The notes below the pieces were generated by a model, which was not told the DNA's origin, ran no database searches, and saw nothing but the letters and a program-made list of their open reading frames with translations. Of a stretch of DNA of 64,000 nt, positions 36,502 to 45,211 are shown piece by piece. Source of the DNA: RHKX01 sp963823275 (lineage in GTDB: Bacteria; Actinomycetota; Thermoleophilia; Solirubrobacterales; 70-9); NCBI GenBank assembly GCA_963823275.1, contig CAWGKW010000002.1, forward strand, positions 682,001 to 746,000, read 5' to 3'. The position numbers and the translations under genes were made by a program. The number at the start of each line of letters is the position of its first letter. Within the stretch, counting starts at the first letter, position 1.

Positions 36502-37716
36502 CTACGCCGCCTCCCCCTGGACCTTGGCGACGGCCCTTCCGGCGGCCTCCCACATCGAGACGCTGCGGTCGCAGTACTCGACGCCGTACTTGTCGAGGAT
36601 CTTGTAGCCCTCGTCCTCCCAGGCACCGGGGATCCGGAAGATCGCGATCGTCTCGGCAGGGTCCTTGCCGAGCTCCAGGCAGGCCTTGATCACGCCTCGG
36701 GCGACGATGTCGACACGGGTGTTGGAGACGATCGACATCATCACGGCGATCTTGCTCACGCCGTCCTTCCGCAGGACCTCCTTGGCGAGGCCGCAGGACT
36801 TGGCGACCGACGGGTTGCCGCCGATCTCGGCGTAGTTGGCGGGTTTGCCGCCCTGGCTGCGGACCGCGTCCGTGAGGGTCAGTGAACCGCCGCCGGCGCC
36901 GATCACGAGACCGATGTTGCCGGTGAAGCCGTGGTCCTTGCCCTGGATGACGCCGCGATGGTCGGCGGCGTCGATGGCCTTCACGTTGCGTTCGAACTCA
37001 CTGGGCTCATACATCTCGCGCGGCTCGCTCAGGTCGACGCCGATCTCGGTCAGCATCGCCTTGTGGCGGCCGACGGCCTCGTCCTCCATCTCCATGTGCG
37101 CGTCGAGCGCGACGAAGGAGCCGTCGGTGAGGCGAGCGACGGGATTGATCTCGGCCAGGGTCATGTCGTAGTCGCGTTGGAGGCGGGCGAGGCGGGCGAG
37201 GATCATCGTCGCCCGGGTCAGCTCCTTGCCGGTCATGCCGCAGCGGGCCACGGTCTCCTTGGCCTGAAAGTCGGCGATCTCGTGGAGGTTCGCCAGATGC
37301 GCGCGGCCGACGTGGTCGGGATGCTCCTCGGCGACCTGCTCGATGTCGATGCCGCCCATGTCGCTGAAGAGCATCATCGGCCGCCGGGCGCGGAGGTCCC
37401 AGAGGACGGCCGCGTAGTACTCCTGTTCGACCTCGGCCTTCGGATCGACGAGGACGCCGACCGGCATGTGGCCACCGATCTCGAGGTCGAGGATCGCGAG
37501 CGCATGCTCGGCGGCCTCCTCGGGGCCGTCGGCGAACTTGACGCCGCCGGCCTTCATCCGACCACCGGTCAGGACCTGCGACTTGACCACGACCGAGCCG
37601 CCGATCTCGGCAGCGGCCCTGCGCGCCTCGTCGGCGGTCGTGCAGAAGCCGTACTTGGTGACCGGAATTCCGGCCCGCTCGACGATTCGGCGTGATTCGT
37701 ATTCGTAGAAACGCAT
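36502..37716 (-). CDS. Succinyl-CoA ligase beta subunit-like protein (SucC family)
   Basis: A 404-residue protein with an ATP-grasp fold (VVVKSQVLTGGRMKAGGVKF, ending AEINPVARL) and a C-terminal CoA-ligase domain (GLVIGAGGGSLTLTDAV, NYAEIGGNPS). The N-terminus MRFYEYESRRIVERAGIPV and the FSDMGGIDIEQVA segment fit the SucC/MtkA group. First gene of the sucC-sucD-ferredoxin operon. TAGGGT at 37773-37768 may be its -10 box. Malate-CoA ligase activity is possible given the pathway genes at 45-60 kb, but succinate is the default. Confidence 0.87.
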   Translation of the reverse strand: MRFYEYESRRIVERAGIPVTKYGFCTTADEARRAAAEIGGSVVVKSQVLTGGRMKAGGVKFADGPEEAAEHALAILDLEIGGHMPVGVLVDPKAEVEQEYYAAVLWDLRARRPMMLFSDMGGIDIEQVAEEHPDHVGRAHLANLHEIADFQAKETVARCGMTGKELTRATMILARLARLQRDYDMTLAEINPVARLTDGSFVALDAHMEMEDEAVGRHKAMLTEIGVDLSEPREMYEPSEFERNVKAIDAADHRGVIQGKDHGFTGNIGLVIGAGGGSLTLTDAVRSQGGKPANYAEIGGNPSVAKSCGLAKEVLRKDGVSKIAVMMSIVSNTRVDIVARGVIKACLELGKDPAETIAIFRIPGAWEDEGYKILDKYGVEYCDRSVSMWEAAGRAVAKVQGEAA

Positions 37717-37790
37717 GGATCAGAAGGTTCGGCGCGCGGTCACAGGACAGTGGCCGAGCGCCGCGGAACCCTACCGGCTCATTCCCACAA

Positions 37791-37796
37791 TAGGAT
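37791..37796 (+). promoter_or_regulatory. Candidate -10 box of the amine oxidase gene
   Basis: TAGGAT, 7 nt before ATG 37804, no Shine-Dalgarno between; leaderless pattern. Confidence 0.5.
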
Positions 37797-37803
37797 CGGC
37801 GCC

Positions 37804-39183
37804 ATGTTCGGACGCAGGGACTCAGCGGTGCTCCGCGATGTGGATGTCGCCGTGGTCGGTGCGGGCCTCGCGGGGCTGTCGGCAGCGCGAACCCTGCGGG
37901 CAGCCGGTCGTGACGTGGTCGTGCTCGAGGCCCGCGACCGGGTCGGCGGGAGGACTCTGAACGAGCCGATCGGCAACGGCGCGGTCGTCGAGATCGGAGC
38001 CCAGTGGGTCGGCCCCACCCAGGATCGCGTGATCGGGCTGATCGAGGATCTCGGCCTGAAGACATTTCCGACCCATTCGCAGGGAACCAACCTGTTCGAG
38101 CGGGGAGGCCGGCTGGGGGAGTACCAGGGGACGATTCCCAAGGTGAACCCGGTCGGCCTGGCGGAGGTCGGGCTGACCCTGCGTCGACTCAACTCAATGG
38201 CGGACATGGTGCCGCGGGAGTCGCCCTGGCTGGCGCCGAAGGCAGACGACTGGGACTCCCAGACCTTCGAGACCTGGATGCGCCGCAACGTCCGCACCGG
38301 GACCGCTCGCGACATCCTGCGACTCGCGATCATCGGCGTCTGGGCTGCCGAGCCCCGCGACGTCTCGCTGCTCCACGTCCTCTTCTACATCCGCTCGGCG
38401 GGCTCGATCGAGATGCTGACCGACACCGAGGGTGGCGCGCAGCAGGATCGGGTCGTTGGCGGCACCCAGTTGATCTCCCTGCGCATGGCGGAGGAGCTGG
38501 GGGCGGGGGTCGTCGAACTCGAATCGCCGGTCCGGAGGATCCGCCATCGCGAGGATGGGGTGGAGGTGACCTCCGACCGGCTCACGGTCCGGGCTCGCCG
38601 CGTGATCGTCGCGGTCCCGCCGACCCTCGCCGGCCGGATCTCATACGACCCGCCGATGCCGGCGATCCGCGACGGCCTATCCCAGCGGATGGCGCAGGGC
38701 AGCGTGGTCAAGTGCATGGCGATCTACGAGCGGCCGTTCTGGCGCGACCGGGGCCTCTCCGGCGCGGTCACGAGCGTCGATGGCCCCGTTTCCGTCGGCT
38801 TCGACAACTCGCCGCCGGACGGGCGTCCCGGCGTCCTGCTCGGATTCCTGGAGGGAAGCGCCGCGCGTGAGGCGATGGACCTGCCCCAGGGCGAGCGCCG
38901 GACGATCGTCGCCGGGGCCTTCAGCCGGTTCTTCGGCCCCGAGGCCGCCGACCCGGTCGGCTACGTCGATCGTGCCTGGGCCGCAGAGGAGTGGTCCCGC
39001 GGCTGTTACGGGGGCTTCATGCCACCCGGGGCCTGGACCGACAACGGATCGGCGCTGCGCACGCCGATCGGTTCGGTCCACTGGGCGGGAGCCGAGACGG
39101 CCACCGTGTGGAACGGTTACATGGACGGCGCGGTCGGCTCGGGAAGGGATGCCGCCGAGGCCGTACTGGTCCACCTTGCCTAG
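37804..39183 (+). CDS. Flavin-containing amine oxidase family protein
   Basis: A 459-residue FAD enzyme of the monoamine oxidase/phytoene desaturase superfamily. The dinucleotide-binding motif VVGAGLAGLSAAR is near the N-terminus, then EARDRVGGR, and near the C-terminus VHWAGAETATVWNGYMDGAV, the FAD-contacting end typical of MAO-like enzymes. It probably oxidises an amine, but no substrate is implied by context. Leaderless-type start. Confidence 0.9.
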   Translation: MFGRRDSAVLRDVDVAVVGAGLAGLSAARTLRAAGRDVVVLEARDRVGGRTLNEPIGNGAVVEIGAQWVGPTQDRVIGLIEDLGLKTFPTHSQGTNLFERGGRLGEYQGTIPKVNPVGLAEVGLTLRRLNSMADMVPRESPWLAPKADDWDSQTFETWMRRNVRTGTARDILRLAIIGVWAAEPRDVSLLHVLFYIRSAGSIEMLTDTEGGAQQDRVVGGTQLISLRMAEELGAGVVELESPVRRIRHREDGVEVTSDRLTVRARRVIVAVPPTLAGRISYDPPMPAIRDGLSQRMAQGSVVKCMAIYERPFWRDRGLSGAVTSVDGPVSVGFDNSPPDGRPGVLLGFLEGSAAREAMDLPQGERRTIVAGAFSRFFGPEAADPVGYVDRAWAAEEWSRGCYGGFMPPGAWTDNGSALRTPIGSVHWAGAETATVWNGYMDGAVGSGRDAAEAVLVHLA

Positions 39184-39352
39184 GCAGCTCCGTACTGAGC
39201 CCTCGGAGGTATTCGGTACTCAGCCCCCGGCACGGCGTGGAGCTTTGCGCCACAATGGATTGAACCTCTACGCACTGCATCACCGCCGATCTCGCCGACC
39301 GCGGACGGCACCCGATTTGCAGATCCCCAGATAGGAGTTGAACCAGCCCACC

Positions 39353-41164
39353 ATGACCGACGCCACCGCCGCGCCCGAGGCGCCCACGAGGAACGAGGCC
39401 TTGACCAGTTGGGTCGAGGAGATCGCAGCTCTGACCAAGCCCAGGTCGATTCACTGGTGCGACGGATCGGCTGATGAGTACGACCGGCTCTGCAACGGCC
39501 TCGTCGAGGCGGGCACGTTCCAGCGGCTCTCCGACGCGAAGCGCCCCAACTCATACCTCGCGTGGTCCGACCCCAGCGACGTCGCCCGGGTCGAGGATCA
39601 GACCTACATCTGCAGCGAGCGCGAGAGCGATGCCGGCCCGACCAACAACTGGAAGGCGCCCGCGGAGATGCGCGAGACGATTTCGGGGCTCTTCGACGGG
39701 TGCATGAGCGGCCGGACGATGTACGTCGTCCCCTTCTCGATGGGGCCGCTCGGCTCCGACAAGTCCGAGATCGGCATCCAGCTCACCGACTCCCCCTACG
39801 TCGCCGTGTCGATGCGGATCATGACCCGGATGGGCGACCGCGCGCTCGAGGTGCTCGGCGCCGATGGCGAGTTCGTGCCCTGCGTACATTCGGTCGGCGC
39901 CCCACTGGCGGAGGGTGAGGCGGATTCCGCCTGGCCGACGAACGCCGAGACCAAGTACATCGTCCACTACCCCGAGACTCGCGAGATCTGGTCGTTCGGC
40001 TCCGGCTACGGCGGCAACGCGCTGCTCGGCAAGAAGTGCCTGGCGCTGCGGATCGCCTCGGCGATCGCCCGCGACGAGGGCTGGATGGCCGAACACATGC
40101 TGATCCTCAAGCTGACCTCGCCCGAGGGCCAGGTCAAGTTCGTCACCGGGGCTTTCCCGTCGGCATGCGGAAAGACCAACCTCGCGATGCTGATTCCGAC
40201 GCTTCCCGGCTGGAAGGTCGAGACCGTCGGCGACGACATCGCCTGGATGAAGTTCGGCGAGGACGGCCGGCTGTATGCGATCAACCCCGAGGCCGGATTC
40301 TTCGGGGTGGCCCCGGGAACCGGCGTCGAGACGAACCCGAACGCGATGGCGTCGATCGAGAAGGACACGATCTTCACCAACTGCGCGCTCACCGACGACG
40401 GGGACGTCTGGTGGGAGGGGATGACGGCCGTGCCCCCGACGCACACGATCGACTGGCACGGCAACGACTGGACCCCCGATTCCGAGGCCCCGGCCGCCCA
40501 CCCCAACGCCCGCTTCACCGTCGGCGCCGCGCAGTGCCCGGTCATCGCCGACGAGTGGGAGGACCCCGTCGGGGTGCCGATCGACGCCTTTCTGTTCGGC
40601 GGCCGCCGCGCCTCCGTGGTGCCGCTGGTTCGCGAGGCGTTCGATTGGGAGCACGGTGTCTTCCTCGGCTCGACGATGTCCTCGGAGATGACCGCCGCCG
40701 CCTTCGGCACGGTCGGCCAGCTGCGCTTCGATCCGTTCGCGATGCTGCCGTTCTGCGGCTACGACATGGGCGCCTACTTCGAGCACTGGCTCGATATCGG
40801 CCGTAAGGGCGACGCCGACAAGCTGCCGAAGATCTTCTACGTCAACTGGTTCCGCAAGGACGCCGACGGGAAGTTCATCTGGCCCGGATTCGGCGAGAAC
40901 AGCCGCGTCCTCGAATGGGTCTTCCGGCGCTGCAACGACGAGTCCGAGGTCATCGAGACTCCGATCGGCTTCGTCCCCGCGCCCGGCGAGCTCAACGTCG
41001 AGGGCCTCGACCTCAGCGATGAGGCCCTCGAGGAGCTGACGGCGGTCGACGGCGCCAAGGTCGCCGCCGAGCTGCCCCAGGTCGAGGAGCACCTTGCGCG
41101 CTTCGAGAACCTGCCGAGCGAGATCCAGGCGCATCTGGACAAGCTCAAGTCCGAACTGGCCTAG
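39353..41164 (+). CDS. pckG: Phosphoenolpyruvate carboxykinase, GTP-dependent
   Basis: A 603-residue enzyme converting oxaloacetate + GTP to PEP + CO2, the entry to gluconeogenesis. Signature parts are IHWCDGS near the N-terminus, the P-loop with hyper-reactive Cys GAFPSACGKTNLAML, GDDIAWMKFGEDG, NPEAGFFGVAPGT and the guanine-site region in FCGYDMGAYFEHWL. ATG 39353 is used; AGGAG at 39333-39337 is rather far (15 nt), and an in-frame TTG at 39338 is too close to it. All catalytic parts are intact. Confidence 0.96.
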   Translation: MTDATAAPEAPTRNEALTSWVEEIAALTKPRSIHWCDGSADEYDRLCNGLVEAGTFQRLSDAKRPNSYLAWSDPSDVARVEDQTYICSERESDAGPTNNWKAPAEMRETISGLFDGCMSGRTMYVVPFSMGPLGSDKSEIGIQLTDSPYVAVSMRIMTRMGDRALEVLGADGEFVPCVHSVGAPLAEGEADSAWPTNAETKYIVHYPETREIWSFGSGYGGNALLGKKCLALRIASAIARDEGWMAEHMLILKLTSPEGQVKFVTGAFPSACGKTNLAMLIPTLPGWKVETVGDDIAWMKFGEDGRLYAINPEAGFFGVAPGTGVETNPNAMASIEKDTIFTNCALTDDGDVWWEGMTAVPPTHTIDWHGNDWTPDSEAPAAHPNARFTVGAAQCPVIADEWEDPVGVPIDAFLFGGRRASVVPLVREAFDWEHGVFLGSTMSSEMTAAAFGTVGQLRFDPFAMLPFCGYDMGAYFEHWLDIGRKGDADKLPKIFYVNWFRKDADGKFIWPGFGENSRVLEWVFRRCNDESEVIETPIGFVPAPGELNVEGLDLSDEALEELTAVDGAKVAAELPQVEEHLARFENLPSEIQAHLDKLKSELA

Positions 41165-41172
41165 GCGCGAAA

Positions 41173-41271
41173 CGTCACCCACCTCAGGATCGTCGGGCGT
41201 GGGTTACCCACCCCGGCTCCAGGCCCCACTAACGCAATTCACCGCATTGGCCGTACCCGCCGTGGGTGACG
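41173..41271. terminator. Hairpin cluster between convergent pckG and GFA genes
   Basis: CGTCACCCAC (41173-41182) and GTGGGTGACG (41262-41271) form a 10-bp inverted repeat. Inside lies a shorter hairpin GTGGG-TTA-CCCAC. TTTCTT follows on the plus side. It may end transcription from pckG; the loop is long, so this is tentative. Confidence 0.4.
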
Positions 41272-41289
41272 CTTTCTTGGGGCTCCCGG

Positions 41290-41729
41290 CTACTCGGGGG
41301 GAGGCGTGTAGCTGGAGATCCGTTCGGGGAACCGCGGCAGGCCGTCGTCGGGGATCGCCAGCCACGGCGCGGCGTAGTCGACGGATTGGTGGGCGGCAGG
41401 GCGGATGCCCGGATCCTGATCAAGCGAGCCCATGCGGATGGCGATCAACTCTTCGTTGTCAGGACTGGTGGTGAAGACGTGGCCGCCGCAGTTGGGGCAG
41501 AAGTGCTTCGTCCAGCCATCGCCGGCGCTCCACGCGCGCACCGTGTCCTCACCGGCGGTGAGCCGGAATGAGCCGACCGCGGTCAGGGCGCTGACCGAGA
41601 ACGCAGTCCCGGTGCGCTTCTGGCATCGCCTGCAGTGACAGATGGCCGCGCCCGGGCGCTCGCTCAGCTTGAAGCGAACCGCCTCGCAGGGACAGCCGCG
41701 GTCAGGGGAAGGTCCGGGATCCGGCTCAC
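41290..41729 (-). CDS. GFA family (glutathione-dependent formaldehyde-activating-like) protein, N-terminus uncertain
   Basis: A small zinc protein of the GFA/CENP-V fold. The metal motifs are CPCEAVRF, CHCRRCQKRTG and HFCPNCGGHVF. The natural start would be GTG 41729 giving MSRIPDLPLTA, but that frame joins the rest only if one base is missing near 41697-41701. Without a shift the frame would have to start at GTG 41793 with a long arginine/glycine-rich lead. Despite the family name most members have unknown substrates. Confidence 0.7.
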
Positions 41730-41806
41730 AAAGCGGCCGATCGCGACCACACCCACCACCACCCCTGACAGGCAGACGTCTGCGGGCGCCCACCGGAAGC
41801 TGTGAC

Positions 41807-41890
41807 GGGCCGGGTGGGGCAGGGGTCCCGCGGGGAGTCCAGCACGAGCGCAGCGAGTTGCCCCCGCGGGCCCCCTGCCCCACCCGGCCC
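41807..41890. repeat. Perfect 19-bp inverted repeat, large stem-loop
   Basis: GGGCCGGGTGGGGCAGGGG (41807-41825) pairs without mismatch with 41872-41890. The stem extends inward through CCCGCGGGG with one mismatch to nearly 30 bp around a loop of about 25 nt. It lies between the 3' end of the pyrophosphatase gene (minus) and the GFA gene, so may act as a minus-strand terminator or a cruciform. No T-run is visible. Confidence 0.7.
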
Positions 41891-41904
41891 CTCGTAGAAC
41901 CCGC

Positions 41905-43555
41905 CTACAGCGCGCCCAGCAGGACCGGAGCGACCTGCTTCTTGCGGCTCATCACTCCGGGCAGCGAGATCAGGCCGTCCTCGTCCCGCTCGCCGAAGGC
42001 CTTCTCGACCCCGGCGACGTCGCCGACGGCGATCAGGACGGTGCCCTGGTCGAGGATGTCGGTGACCATCAGGGCGGCAAGCGAGTAGCCGTTGCGGCGG
42101 CGGACGTCGTCGATCGCTTCGACGAGCTCCGGCGCGACGCTCGAGGACCCGCTTGCCCACCGTTTCGATCTGGGCGATCGAGACCGTGTCACCGGATGGC
42201 AGTTGGTACTCCTTGGCGTCCCGGCTGGCGATCTCCGATGCCGAGACCTCGGAGACGTCGGACGTCGACTCGAACATCTGCCGCCCCAGCGCCATCGCGT
42301 TGACGTCGATCAGATCCTCGAGGTAGTCGATCACCGCACGATCGCGGTCGGTCGTCGTGGGCGAGTTCAGCAGGACCGTGTCGGAGAGCACGGCGCAGAG
42401 CAGCAGCGTGGCGGTCGAGTCCATCGGTTCGATCTCGTTGCCGATGAAACGTTCGGTGATCAGGGTCGCCGTGGAGCCGACCGGATCGAAGGTCGCGGTG
42501 ACCGGCACCCTGGTCTCGATCGAGCCGATGTGATGGTGATCGAGGATCTCGACGATCTCCGCCTGCTCGACCCCGGGCACGCTCTGCGCCGCCTCGGCAT
42601 GGTCGACGAGGATCACCCGGCGCGGGGCGGGAGAGACGAGATCGGTCCGGGTGATCAGGCCGACCGGGTGATTGCCGGAGTCGATCGCCACCGCCGCCCG
42701 GTAGTGGACGTCCTTGATCTGCTCGGAGATGTCGACGATCAGGTCGTCGGGGTCGACGGTCAGCGGCTCGCGATCGGCCATGCCCTCGCATGGCGAGGCC
42801 AGCGTGACCATCCGGCAGCTCACGTAGGAGTCGAGCGGGCTGATGATGACCCGGGTGCCCCGCTGCCGGGCGAGCGCCAGGATCTCGTCGGCCGGCGGCA
42901 ACCCGTTGCTGGTGATCAGCACGGCGGCGCCGAGCTCGATCGACTGCCGCTGCGCGTCGATGCGGTTGCCGACCACGACGATGTCGCCCTCGGAGATGTT
43001 GCTGTCGCTGCGGGAGGCGTCGATCGAATGCACCCAGACCCGGCCGGAGACGGTCCCGTCATCGCCCTCGATCAGCTCACCGTCGAGGGTGCCGACGATC
43101 GCTGAGACCGTCGTCGGGGCGTCGGAGAGGCTGTGGGTCTTGCCGGTCTCACGGATGTAGCGGTGGGCGAGGGCGCGCTCGGTCATCACGCCGATCAGCT
43201 CGCCCTCGGGGCCGACGATCGGGACGATGTCGAGATCGCCGGCGGCCATGGTCCGCCCGACCACGCGCAGCGGCTCATGGTGGTGGGCGACGGGAAAGCT
43301 CTCCTGCATCACGTCGCTCACCCGCAGCAGCACGTGCTCCATCAGATCCGGTTGCCTCGCACCGCTCCGCTCGAGCACCCAGGCGGTCTGGGCGTTCACC
43401 TTCCCCAATCGCACCGGGACGTAGTCGCTCTCAGGGTCGAGCTGTTGCCTCAGCTCGGCGTAGGCGATCGCCGATGCGATCGAATCGGTGTCCGGATTGC
43501 GGTGCCCCGTGATGTAGATGCGATTCCGGCGTGGGTCGATGGCGTCCTCGTTCAC
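41905..43555 (-). CDS. CBS-domain family II inorganic pyrophosphatase (+1 frameshift near 42142)
   Basis: Mn-dependent DHH-type pyrophosphatase with regulatory insert. The DHH domain begins ITGHRNPDTDSIASA. A CBS motif pair (VSDVMQESFPV and later) flanks a DRTGG-like domain (APTTVSAIVGTLDGEL). The DHH core continues with ILVDHAEAAQS and LDHHHIGSI and the DHHA2 domain ends it. The first frame becomes nonsense after GKRVLE; +1 gives PELVEAIDDVRRRNGYS through VLLGAL at 41905. The SRKKQV phosphate site is near the end. Start GTG 43555 or TTG 43564. CBS domains bind adenine nucleotides in relatives. Confidence 0.88.
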
Positions 43556-43583
43556 AGCCTCCAATGATCGAGGATCGAGCCGT

Positions 43584-44018
43584 TCAGGTGTGTGGCGGCT
43601 CCCCGTCCCCTCTCAGGTAGGGCTCGAATGCGGCGCGAACAGGGGCCGGGATCGCCGTCTTGGAGCCGCCTGCGCGATCCAGGAAGACATGGCGCAGCTC
43701 ACCCTCGGCGACGGTCGCCGAGCCCCTGACCACAGCGATCGAGGTGGTGATCGAGGTGGTGCCGAGCCGCGCGATCGTCGTCTGCAGCTCGAACTCGTCG
43801 TCGAAGCGCAACGAGCTCAGGTAGCGGATGCCGGCCGCGGCGACGACGAGCTCGACCCCGTTGGCCTCGGTCGCCGCGTCGTAGGGGCCGACGGTGTCGC
43901 GCCAGAGCTCGGTTATCGCCACGTCGAAGTATTCGAGGTAGCGCGAGTTGAAGACGATGCCCTGCGGGTCGCACTCGGCGAAGCGGACCCGCATCGGATG
44001 AACGTGGATCCTGCTCAT
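43584..44018 (-). CDS. Hotdog-fold acyl-CoA thioesterase (4HBT/YbgC-like)
   Basis: A 144-residue hotdog protein. The family active-site region reads VRFAECDPQGIVFNSRYLEYFDVA, where the Asp after EC is the catalytic residue of 4-hydroxybenzoyl-CoA thioesterase-like enzymes. It hydrolyses acyl-CoA esters in the cytoplasm. Its ATG overlaps the stop of the AAA+ ATPase gene upstream, an odd partner. The substrate is unknown. Confidence 0.88.
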   Translation of the reverse strand: MSRIHVHPMRVRFAECDPQGIVFNSRYLEYFDVAITELWRDTVGPYDAATEANGVELVVAAAGIRYLSSLRFDDEFELQTTIARLGTTSITTSIAVVRGSATVAEGELRHVFLDRAGGSKTAIPAPVRAAFEPYLRGDGEPPHT

Positions 44019-45136
44019 CGACCGGTTCGGCCTCCGGCTATCCACTCGCCGAGAAGCGGATCCACGACCCGGTATCCCGTGCTGGTGGACGAATCGCGGT
44101 AGATCTCGCCGTTGTCGAGCAGCACGTCCACGGCCGCCTTTGCCGACCCCCCGCGCGAGCCCCCGTGGCGGCGGCCGGCGGCGTAGATGCCCTCTCGGTT
44201 CTCCGCGACCGCCGTCAGAGCTCGGCGCTGTCCGGCGCTCAGGCCGGTCCAGACCGCCCGCAGCTCGTCCTGGACCTCGACCATGGCGCGCTCGGCGGCG
44301 TCGAGCCACTGCCCCTCGGCGGCCCGCGAGCCCGCCGGGGTCCGCTCCCAGAGCAGATGGGCGAGCAGCATCGTCCGTTGCGGATGGCCTCGGCTGAGGT
44401 CGAGAAGCGGGTCGAGCGCATCGCCGATCTCCCGATTCGAGGCCCGGAATCGTCGGTCCAGATACTCGGCCACGTCTCCGGGGTCCAGGGGCGAGAGATC
44501 GACGGCCCTCGCCTGGCCGTATAGGGCCCGCCGCTTGTCGGCGAACAGGCTTCGCATCATCCCGAGCTGGGAGCCGGCGAACACGTAGCTGGCAGCGTCG
44601 CCGTGATGCTGAATCTCACTGCGGATCACCGCGTCGGCTCGGTCGGATGCCGTCAGCACGTCCTGGAACTCGTCGAACACGACCAGCGTGCGCGTTCCGG
44701 TTCGCTCGAACATCCGCTTCGGGATCGAGAGTCGCTCCAGTAGCGGCGGCTCCGCGGCCGGGTCGAGTGCCAGCTCGATGTCCGCCCCGATCGGATCGTC
44801 GGTGCCGATTCGCATGCTGGGGTGCAGCCGGCGCCGGAACCCGGCGAACCACGCCGCGACCTTCCCCTCGAGCTGAGCCGCGTAGGCGCGTTCGACCCGC
44901 GCGCTGACGTCGGCGAGCGTGAGGACTCCGAAGAAGTCCACGTAGACGGCGTTCCACCCCTCCCGGCCGACCGCCTCTCCGAGCCGGTCCAAGAGCGAGG
45001 TCTTGCCGTAACGGCGCGGCGCGACGATCCTGCTGTTGTTGCCGCTCACCGCCGTATCGAGCAAGAGAGTGGTTTCGGCGTCCCGATCGATCAGCTCGGA
45101 CGGCGGCACGGGCTCGCTGTAGCGGAAGGGGTTCAT
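44015..45136 (-). CDS. AAA+ ATPase of the ATPase_2 / archaeal-type STAND-like group
   Basis: A 373-residue ATPase. Walker A is in RIVAPRRYGKTSLL, Walker B in LVVFDEFQDV, a sensor region in YVFAGSQLGMMRSLF and a C-terminal winged-helix part ends YRVVDPLLGEWI. This layout is that of ATPase_2 proteins, frequent in archaea and scattered in bacteria, with poorly known roles (some in defence or mobile elements). The promoter has a strong TATAAAT box and a palindrome, suggesting tight control. Co-translated with a thioesterase. Confidence 0.82.
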   Translation of the reverse strand: MNPFRYSEPVPPSELIDRDAETTLLLDTAVSGNNSRIVAPRRYGKTSLLDRLGEAVGREGWNAVYVDFFGVLTLADVSARVERAYAAQLEGKVAAWFAGFRRRLHPSMRIGTDDPIGADIELALDPAAEPPLLERLSIPKRMFERTGTRTLVVFDEFQDVLTASDRADAVIRSEIQHHGDAASYVFAGSQLGMMRSLFADKRRALYGQARAVDLSPLDPGDVAEYLDRRFRASNREIGDALDPLLDLSRGHPQRTMLLAHLLWERTPAGSRAAEGQWLDAAERAMVEVQDELRAVWTGLSAGQRRALTAVAENREGIYAAGRRHGGSRGGSAKAAVDVLLDNGEIYRDSSTSTGYRVVDPLLGEWIAGGRTGR

Positions 45137-45152
45137 CAGCTCCGCCCTATGG

Positions 45153-45181
45153 TAGAGCAGAAACGCTCTAATTTATAGAGC
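45153..45181 (-). promoter_or_regulatory. Promoter and TAGAGC operator of the AAA+ gene
   Basis: On the minus strand a TATAAAT -10 box (45177-45171) is followed by TAGAGC-GTTTCT-GCTCTA (45170-45153), an 18-bp perfect dyad. A third TAGAGC half-site (plus strand 45176-45181) overlaps the -10 box. A repressor here would block initiation. GGGCGGAG precedes the ATG. Confidence 0.65.
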
Positions 45182-45211
45182 AGGCGGGTTTGTTCAGCCC
45201 TTGCCCGCGGC

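Noticed and set aside
41726..41904. C-terminal tail of the unshifted pyrophosphatase frame
   Set aside because: It reads through the large hairpin as Gly/Pro/Arg-rich nonsense; the shifted frame gives the normal DHHA2 end.
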